Origin: an uncultured Odoribacter sp.
Lineage (GTDB): Bacteria > Bacteroidota > Bacteroidia > Bacteroidales > Marinifilaceae
Direction of reading: 5' to 3'
NCBI GenBank assembly: GCA_905193145.1
Contig: CAJJNP010000016.1
Coordinates: forward strand, 1-31,329
Length of the DNA stretch: 31,329 nt
The notes beneath the pieces are model-generated. The model worked only from the letters and a program-made list of their open reading frames with translations. It was not told where the DNA came from and searched no databases. Shown here piece by piece: positions 26,426-31,329 of this stretch (positions within the stretch are counted from its first letter, which is position 1; each line of letters opens with the position of its first letter). The translations under genes and the position numbers were made by a program.

Positions 26426-26986
26426 ATGAATGTAATTGAAGATGATTATATCCTCAAATTGTTTCACGAAAATAATCGTGAGCAGGATGCATTCAGATTG
26501 TTGGTTGACAAGTATAAAGAGCGTCTTTATTGGCACATACGAAAAATTGTAATTAGCCATGAAGATACAGATGACATTTTGCAAAATGTGTTTGTAAAGA
26601 TATGGCAGGGATTGAAAGAGTTTCGTTTTGATTCAAAACTTTATACTTGGATTTATCGGATAGCAACCAACGAAGCGTTGAATTTTTTAAATGAAAAAAG
26701 ACGTAAGGTCTATGGTAATTCAGATGAGATCTCTGATTTCTTGGTCAATACGTTAGAAAGTGATACGTATTTTTCTGGAGATGCAATACAGAAAGAATTA
26801 CAGTGTGCCATCTTGTTATTGTCTGATAAGCAACGAATCGTTTTTAATATGCGGTATTTTGATGATTTGTCTTATGAGGAGATGTCTCAGGCATTGGGAG
26901 TAGCGGTAGGTACTTTAAAGGCTACGTATCATAATGCAGTGCAGAAAGTGGAAGCAGCTCTTAAAATTGTTGATACCTTAAATTAA
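26426..26986 (+). CDS. ECF-type RNA polymerase sigma factor
   Basis: A 186-residue sigma-70 family factor with only regions 2 and 4. Region 2 (about residues 20-90) has HEDTDDILQNVFVKIWQGL and FDSKLYTWIYRIATNEALNF; region 4 (about 125-180) has LSDKQRIVFNMRYFDDLSYE and the HTH ALGVAVGTLKATYHNAVQKV. It should direct RNA polymerase to a small regulon, including probably its own operon. The next two genes, a one-pass membrane protein and an exported Spy-like protein, follow within 6 and 11 nt, suggesting anti-sigma and sensor partners. Confidence 0.92.
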   Translation: MNVIEDDYILKLFHENNREQDAFRLLVDKYKERLYWHIRKIVISHEDTDDILQNVFVKIWQGLKEFRFDSKLYTWIYRIATNEALNFLNEKRRKVYGNSDEISDFLVNTLESDTYFSGDAIQKELQCAILLLSDKQRIVFNMRYFDDLSYEEMSQALGVAVGTLKATYHNAVQKVEAALKIVDTLN

Positions 26987-26992
26987 TCGGTG

Positions 26993-27379
26993 ATGGAAAA
27001 CATGAACGAAAAGTACAAGGAAAAGAATCCGTTTGCAGTGCCTGATGGTTATTTTGACGGATTGACCGAAAGAATCATGGAGCTTACGGATAATAAAAAG
27101 GATGTGCGTAAACCGAGTCTTTTGCAGGTGTTGCGTCCTTATATTGGTATTGCGGCGATGTTTGTAGTGATGATGGGGATTATGCATGTTGTTGTTCCGA
27201 TGACGATGGAGAGAAATCAAACTGCGTCCGGAGAAGCGGTTGCTCATAGTACTTTGGGGGACGAGTTATTGGAAGAAGATATTTTTGATAGTGAATTTAA
27301 TCCGACAAGTGATGAGATTATCGAATATTTGGCAACGGAGATTGACAATTACGAATTGATATTGGCAGATGTTTATTAA
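26993..27379 (+). CDS. Putative one-pass anti-sigma partner
   Basis: A 128-residue protein with about 48 cytoplasmic residues (containing NPFAVPDGYFDGLTERIM), one membrane helix (about 49-70, IGIAAMFVVMMGIMHVVV), and an acidic periplasmic tail (about 71-128). That topology and its place right after an ECF sigma gene point to an anti-sigma factor. It is not a ZAS or FecR type; no HxxxCxxC motif is present. The ATG at 26993 was preferred to the in-frame GTG at 26990. The function is inferred from context. Confidence 0.6.
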   Translation: MENMNEKYKEKNPFAVPDGYFDGLTERIMELTDNKKDVRKPSLLQVLRPYIGIAAMFVVMMGIMHVVVPMTMERNQTASGEAVAHSTLGDELLEEDIFDSEFNPTSDEIIEYLATEIDNYELILADVY

Positions 27380-27390
27380 AGAATGATTAT

Positions 27391-27843
27391 ATGAAAAATC
27401 TTTTGTTTGTAATATTTTTTCTTTTAGGGACTGGAGTCGCTTTTGCCCAGACAGGCAAATTATCAGACGAAAAACGCAAAGAATTTGAAGCTCAAAAAGT
27501 GGCATTCTTTACGCAGGAATTAGATTTATCCCCGGAAGAAGCAGCTGTATTTTGGCCTTTATATAATGAAATGCAGCGAAAATATCGCGATATTGAAGAA
27601 ATTATGAAGGCAGAATATAAAAGAGTTCGGGAAGCAACAGCGATAAAGGAAGCAGATTACGCAACCTCTATTAATTTTATTTTGACTCATGAACAGAAAA
27701 TGCGTGATATCAAAAAGGAGTATTATGGGAGATTGATGAAAGTTGTTCCTGCTTCTAAAATATGGCGATTAGAAGGTGCAGAACGAAAATTTCATCGCCA
27801 ATTATTCGATAAATTACGCCGAGAATGCACTCATAAGAAATAA
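27391..27843 (+). CDS. Exported Spy/CpxP-like small helical protein
   Basis: A 150-residue protein with a clear signal peptide (residues 1-19, ending AFAQ) and an all-helical mature part. LDLSPEEAAVFWPLYNEMQR resembles the LTxxQ-type motif of Spy/CpxP/ZraP/CnrX proteins, and a second stretch, ILTHEQKMRDIKKEYYGRLM, could be the partner motif. Such periplasmic proteins act as chaperones or metal sensors. It is the third gene of the sigma operon, and the promoter of the tRNA-Ser gene begins 24 nt after its stop. Alternative: an unrelated helical protein; no metal-binding cluster of His/Cys is visible. Confidence 0.65.
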   Translation: MKNLLFVIFFLLGTGVAFAQTGKLSDEKRKEFEAQKVAFFTQELDLSPEEAAVFWPLYNEMQRKYRDIEEIMKAEYKRVREATAIKEADYATSINFILTHEQKMRDIKKEYYGRLMKVVPASKIWRLEGAERKFHRQLFDKLRRECTHKK

Positions 27844-27866
27844 TATTAGAAAAAGTCGGCTAAAAG

Positions 27867-27897
27867 TTTGTAGGTTCAAAAAAATACTCTACTTTTG
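27867..27897 (+). promoter_or_regulatory. Promoter of tRNA-Ser (TTTG-N19-TACTTTTG)
   Basis: TTTG at 27867-27870 and TACTTTTG at 27890-27897 with a 19-nt spacer match the full Bacteroides housekeeping promoter. This is the only full match noted in the window, and it serves the tRNA gene starting 25 nt later. Confidence 0.8.
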
Positions 27898-27921
27898 TCA
27901 GCGCAATTCAGTGCTACCAAT

Positions 27922-28009
27922 GGAGAGTTGGGTGAGTGGCTGAAACCAACAGTTTGCTAAACTGTCGTACGGGATTACTGTACCGGGGGTTCGAATCCCC
28001 CACTCTCCG
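27922..28009 (+). tRNA. tRNA-Ser (anticodon GCU)
   Basis: GGAGAGT (27922-27928) pairs with ACTCTCC (28002-28008), with discriminator G28009. The anticodon arm ACAGT-TTGCTAA-ACTGT places GCT at 27956-27958, reading AGC/AGU. A long variable arm (about GTACGGGATTACTGTAC) marks a class II tRNA, and the T-arm is GGGGG-TTCGAAT-CCCCC. CCA is not encoded. Confidence 0.95.
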
Positions 28010-28016
28010 CTGATCG

Positions 28017-28048
28017 AGGACTATCAATCAGATAGTCCTTATTTTTTT
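28017..28048 (+). terminator. Intrinsic terminator after tRNA-Ser
   Basis: AGGACTATC (28017-28025) and GATAGTCCT (28031-28039) form a 9-bp stem with an AATCA loop, followed by TATTTTTTT. Confidence 0.9.
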
Positions 28049-28060
28049 ACCAGTATTTAT

Positions 28061-28105
28061 ACAAAAAACAGCCTTTAGTATAAAAATCTAAAGGCTGTTT
28101 TTTGT
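28061..28105. terminator. Bidirectional terminator, 18-bp stem
   Basis: ACAAAAAACAGCCTTTAG (28061-28078) and its exact reverse complement (28088-28105) surround a 9-nt AT-rich loop. The A/T-runs in the stem provide a U-tract on either strand. It lies 16 nt after the stop of the minus-strand beta-barrel gene. Confidence 0.9.
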
Positions 28106-28121
28106 ATGATGAGGATTGTGT

Positions 28122-28739
28122 TTATTGATTTCCGGTGAGTAATATACCGATATTAAATGTTAAAGAGGAAATCTCAGGAACTCTTCCATGTGCTGCTTTT
28201 GTTGCATAGTTATAGCGAACTCCGGCATTGAATCCAAATTGGCTGCATATTGATATATAGGTGCCTATTTCCGGGGCTAATGCAAATTGCCAACGAGAAA
28301 CGGTTGAGGTATATTGCCCTACCTCAAGTTTCTTTTCTGTCCATTGGGTTCCAATACCTACTCCTAAATAAGGACGGAAGGTGCTGTTAGGATCTGTGAA
28401 ATAGTAACGGCTGATGGCCAGCATAGGGACTGTATTGATGTAGCGGTATTGGTTTCCGGTAATGGTGTAGATGTTATTGTCATTGTTAAATCGGAAATTT
28501 CCGGATGCCTTTTGCTTGTCTTGATAGAATACATCCCAACCGATTGCTGCGCCGATTGAGCAGTTGTCACTCATGAATTGGTGGTATTCTACGTCAAATC
28601 CTCTAAAGCTTACTTTGTCTGTATAGTCTTTGACTTTGCTGAAAGGAAGTGTCATGTGGTAATTGACATTGAAAACCTGAGCTTTCAATAGGGGGCTAAT
28701 GCCGATTAGGCATATCGCCAATATAAATAGTTTCTTCAT
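28122..28739 (-). CDS. Outer-membrane beta-barrel protein
   Basis: A 205-residue protein with a signal peptide (residues 1-20, ending LLKAQ) and alternating hydrophobic strands characteristic of 8-10-stranded barrels, for example SIGAAIGWDVFYQD, FRPYLGVGIGTQW and FGFNAGVRYNYATK, finishing with LTFNIGILLTGN. The OmpA/OmpX-type fold is likely; a catalytic role is unlikely. It lies 34 nt after the DUF4136 lipoprotein gene on the same strand, so both probably share one transcript. Function unknown. Confidence 0.8.
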   Translation of the reverse strand: MKKLFILAICLIGISPLLKAQVFNVNYHMTLPFSKVKDYTDKVSFRGFDVEYHQFMSDNCSIGAAIGWDVFYQDKQKASGNFRFNNDNNIYTITGNQYRYINTVPMLAISRYYFTDPNSTFRPYLGVGIGTQWTEKKLEVGQYTSTVSRWQFALAPEIGTYISICSQFGFNAGVRYNYATKAAHGRVPEISSLTFNIGILLTGNQ

Positions 28740-28773
28740 GATATTTTAATTTTAATGCGTCGATGTTATCGTC

Positions 28774-29394
28774 TTATTTTTTCAGATAGGGTGATTGAAT
28801 AAAGCATTGATTTAATTGTGTATTTACACGATTGATAATAGATTGTTGTGTGCCTTGGAGCAAACCGTCGGCAATACCGCTCCAGATGACATTTACTTTA
28901 TTGTCTGACCGTGCAGTTGTAGATATCATGTCAATGACCACAGAGCCGCTTTGATAAGCATATACGCTGACAGGATACCACGGATAGTAAGGATTGAAAG
29001 CTCCTCCCGGCCACCAGCCCCAATACCAGTTCCAATTATTGTACCAGTTGTCGATGTAATACGAATAGTTTACATTAGAAAAAGCTGAAACGGTGACGAT
29101 AAAGCTGGCAGTTTCAGGATTTTCGACTTTGGTATAGCCTCGTTTGATAAAATTGTCTGTTACGACTTGGATGATTTGTTCGTCGAATTGGTGATCTAGT
29201 TTCGCATTTTTATCATTTGCGAAATAGACGATAGTGTCAGGAATGGCAAATGTGCTGAATGACGAAAAATCAGCTCCTTTGTCATAGTTAGTGATGGCTA
29301 CATCGTAGTCTTCAACAGTGTCGGCGCCCTCGGGGTAGCAGGAGCTCATGAATAGAGCAAGTGAAACCGTGAGCATTAATCCTAAATGTTTCAT
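28774..29394 (-). CDS. DUF4136 family lipoprotein
   Basis: A 206-residue lipoprotein; the signal ends in MSSC (C19). The DUF4136 body is shown by FSSFSTFAIPDTIVYF, IIQVVTDNFIKRGYTKVENP and ASFIVTVSAF, and by the C-terminal SGIADGLLQGTQQSIINRVN. A run between about residues 115 and 146 is strikingly rich in Trp, Tyr, Asn and Pro. The family is found in Gram-negative envelopes and has no assigned function. The FecR/sigma pair lies 138 nt upstream on the same strand, so co-regulation is possible. Confidence 0.85.
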   Translation of the reverse strand: MKHLGLMLTVSLALFMSSCYPEGADTVEDYDVAITNYDKGADFSSFSTFAIPDTIVYFANDKNAKLDHQFDEQIIQVVTDNFIKRGYTKVENPETASFIVTVSAFSNVNYSYYIDNWYNNWNWYWGWWPGGAFNPYYPWYPVSVYAYQSGSVVIDMISTTARSDNKVNVIWSGIADGLLQGTQQSIINRVNTQLNQCFIQSPYLKK

Positions 29395-29532
29395 ACTTAG
29401 TTTGTTTTAGTTGTACATATAATGTTTTTAATGCTCTTGTATACGCACTTCGTAAGGATGGGTTTCACTTTCTGCAGATAAAATGTCTGAGTGTAAGATA
29501 AATGTTTATGTATTACTGCTTTGTTGTGGCGT

Positions 29533-30702
29533 TTAAAGTTTCGTATGTACTAGTATGGTGTTTCCATGTATAGTAAAATCAGCATCGCTGCTTTTTCTCA
29601 GCAGATTCAGGATGGAATTAAAGTTTTCAAAGCGTTGTATTTCTCCTGAGAATAAAATATCCTTGCATTCGTGATTTTGGTAGAATACCTGAAAATCATA
29701 CCAGCGGCTCAAGGTGTTTAGCATGTCTTCCAAGCGCTTCTTTTTGAAAACATATTTCCCGTCTTTCCAGGCTACATATTCATCGGTTGATACTTTTTCA
29801 CGGATAATCTCTTTAAGTTCTCGGTTGTAGCGGACCTGAAAACCGGGTGTCAAGGTATATATTTGATCCGGTTGTTGCGAAAACTCTACATTGACTGAGC
29901 CTTCCACCAGAGTTGTCGTTTCGTAATTTTCTTTTGGATAACTGGTTATGCCAAAGGATGTTCCTAATACGGTGACTTTCTGATTTCCGGTGTAAACTGT
30001 AAAAGGCCGTTTACTGTCTTTTGATACTTCAAAGTAGGCTTCTCCTTCCAGATATATTTCGCGTTTGTCTGGTCCGAATGCTACAGGAAATTTTAATTCT
30101 GACTCTGAATTCAACCATACTTTAGTACTGTCAGCTAAAATTAATTGAAATTCTCCTCCACGCGGAATAGTCACTTTGTTGAATTCTAGTGTTAGATTTT
30201 CGTCTTTTGTCCGGTGTCGGTAGCTTAAGCGGTTGCTGTCGATACTGACATGTGCTGCTATTTGTGTTTTGTGGTCTTGTGCCAATTGGTTTAAATTCAA
30301 ACTTCTGCCATCTGCAAGCTCGAGGATAGCGCTATATTTACCCGGCAGTATTTCTGTCGTGAGTGTTGTATTGGTCTGAGATTTGTGTCGGTTGATCCAA
30401 AGTGGAACTGTTGCCAGCATTAAGACAATTGATGCAGCTGCAATATAGGTTGTTAGAGTATAACGTTTTGGGGAGTGCCGGTTTGTATTAATGCGTTTTT
30501 CCAGTTTCTTCCACGCTATATCCGTTTGTGCTTCTTGGATATATGGTTCGTGCTGTAGATGATAATATTCCTGGATATTATTAAAGAATTTTTGATGCTC
30601 ATTGTCTTGCAGCCATTCTTCAAATAGCCGATTTTCTTCTGCATTAATTCGGCCTTCAATTTTTTTGTAGATAAGTGTTATGTCTATATTTAAATCACGC
30701 AT
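29533..30702 (-). CDS. FecR-type anti-sigma factor with DUF4974 domain
   Basis: A 389-residue one-pass membrane protein. The cytoplasmic N-terminal sigma-binding part (about 1-80, with ENRLFEEWLQDNEHQKFF) is followed by a membrane helix (about 83-104, AAASIVLMLATVPLWI). The periplasmic FecR domain (VTIPRGGEFQLILADSTKVW, EGEAYFEVSKDSKRPFTV, VTVLGTSFGITSYP) and a C-terminal DUF4974/secretin-like domain (MLNTLSRWYDFQVFYQN) come next. FecR proteins receive a signal from a TonB-dependent transducer and then release their sigma factor. It lies 125 nt downstream of the sigma gene. No SusC/SusD or transducer gene follows. Confidence 0.92.
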   Translation of the reverse strand: MRDLNIDITLIYKKIEGRINAEENRLFEEWLQDNEHQKFFNNIQEYYHLQHEPYIQEAQTDIAWKKLEKRINTNRHSPKRYTLTTYIAAASIVLMLATVPLWINRHKSQTNTTLTTEILPGKYSAILELADGRSLNLNQLAQDHKTQIAAHVSIDSNRLSYRHRTKDENLTLEFNKVTIPRGGEFQLILADSTKVWLNSESELKFPVAFGPDKREIYLEGEAYFEVSKDSKRPFTVYTGNQKVTVLGTSFGITSYPKENYETTTLVEGSVNVEFSQQPDQIYTLTPGFQVRYNRELKEIIREKVSTDEYVAWKDGKYVFKKKRLEDMLNTLSRWYDFQVFYQNHECKDILFSGEIQRFENFNSILNLLRKSSDADFTIHGNTILVHTKL

Positions 30703-30827
30703 GGCATCGCAAAATTTCGTTTTTTCCCTTTTGTTTTTTTAATAAAACGTTTGCGTGATTTTTTTGTGTGACAAAAATCTCGTTTTTAACTAAAAAATTT
30801 TTCTAGCTATACTAAATGATGATCTTA

Positions 30828-31329
30828 TTAGGTGGTTTTGTGAATCTGTAGATAGAGCATGACAAGGCTTTTGAAATCTTCAGACAATAATTCGCGTAGT
30901 TTTTTATATCCTCTTGAAATCTGAGTCCTGACGGTATTAATCGAAATGCCCAGCATATCTGCAATTTCAGTGTATTTATATCCGTCGATGATATTCATTT
31001 TTACAATTTGCCGGCATTGTTCCGGAAGAGTATTTAGGGCTTCATTGATTTTCCTGACTAAGGTTTCATTGATTTCTTCGTCAGCCTCTCCTGCATACAT
31101 TAAGGCTTCTGCTGCCAGTATTTGGTAGTTGTCTTCTACTTTCAGATGGCGTAAGTAATCAATTGCTATATTGCGGGATGTGGTATAGAGCCATGATTTT
31201 AAACTGGCATCTGTTGTGAAGGCAGATTTGCTTTCGTATAGTTTAAAGAACACATCTTGAGCCAGATCTTGAGCCAAGGTTACATCTCCTACATGGCGTT
31301 CAATGAAGGCTACAAGTAGTGGGTAATAT
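30828..31329 (-). CDS. ECF sigma factor, N-terminus cut by window edge
   Basis: The frame is open to the window edge with in-frame residues (LPLLVAFIERHVGDVTLAQD) before the first TTG-type start, so the true start lies outside. Region 2 shows AQDLAQDVFFKLYESK and LKSWLYTTSRNIAIDYLR; region 4 has TLPEQCRQIVKMNIIDGYKY and the HTH EIADMLGISINTVRTQISRG. The last about 167 residues are visible. This is the FecI-like sigma partner of the FecR gene downstream. Its regulon cannot be seen from here. Confidence 0.92.
   Translation of the reverse strand, partial: YYPLLVAFIERHVGDVTLAQDLAQDVFFKLYESKSAFTTDASLKSWLYTTSRNIAIDYLRHLKVEDNYQILAAEALMYAGEADEEINETLVRKINEALNTLPEQCRQIVKMNIIDGYKYTEIADMLGISINTVRTQISRGYKKLRELLSEDFKSLVMLYLQIHKTT

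Overview
The window reads as chromosome of a Bacteroidota bacterium of the order Bacteroidales. Evidence for this is the gene content (DUF349, DUF4837, DUF3108 and DUF4136 proteins, a NamZ/DUF1343 lipoprotein, an ECF sigma/FecR pair, a ComF-type phosphoribosyltransferase), moderately AT-rich DNA, and many TAnnTTTG boxes ahead of genes, the -7 element of Bacteroides housekeeping promoters. An Odoribacter/Butyricimonas-like genus is possible but cannot be fixed from this sequence.

Layout. 1-592 (-) is the N-terminal part of a PLP aminotransferase. 785-3502 (+) holds a LolC/FtsX-type permease, a TonB-like envelope protein and a ComF phosphoribosyltransferase. 3503-4079 is a long intergenic stretch. 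4080-8137 (+) is a complete tripartite drug-efflux operon (TolC-like channel, HlyD/EmrA adaptor, EmrB-like MFS pump), with more C-rich coding strands than its neighbours. 8138-8641 is a second long gap. 8642-16595 (+) is a compact run of envelope genes: Ig-like lipoprotein, DUF3108, DUF4837 lipoprotein, NamZ-type muramidase and a giant AsmA-like protein. It ends at a strong hairpin shared with the converging minus-strand block.

16658-24263 (-) is housekeeping: purM, a small membrane protein, ferritin, yidC, pyrG and a five-repeat DUF349 protein. 24494-26374 (+) is a lipid A-type acyltransferase plus a GT2 glycosyltransferase. 26426-27843 (+) is an ECF sigma factor, a one-pass membrane protein that looks like its anti-sigma, and a small exported Spy/CpxP-like protein. 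A tRNA-Ser(GCU) with a textbook Bacteroides promoter follows. 28122-31329 (-) has an outer-membrane barrel, a DUF4136 lipoprotein, a FecR anti-sigma and an ECF sigma factor cut by the window edge.

The most unusual feature is a pair of near-identical ~84-bp non-coding elements at 3714-3797 and 8439-8521 that bracket the efflux operon. Each carries stop codons in all three forward frames and ends in an intrinsic terminator. Each is preceded by a sigma-54-like -24/-12 element with exact 12-nt GG-to-G spacing. I infer a duplicated, sigma-54-driven small RNA of about 78 nt, with the efflux operon lying between the copies, possibly acquired by recombination there.
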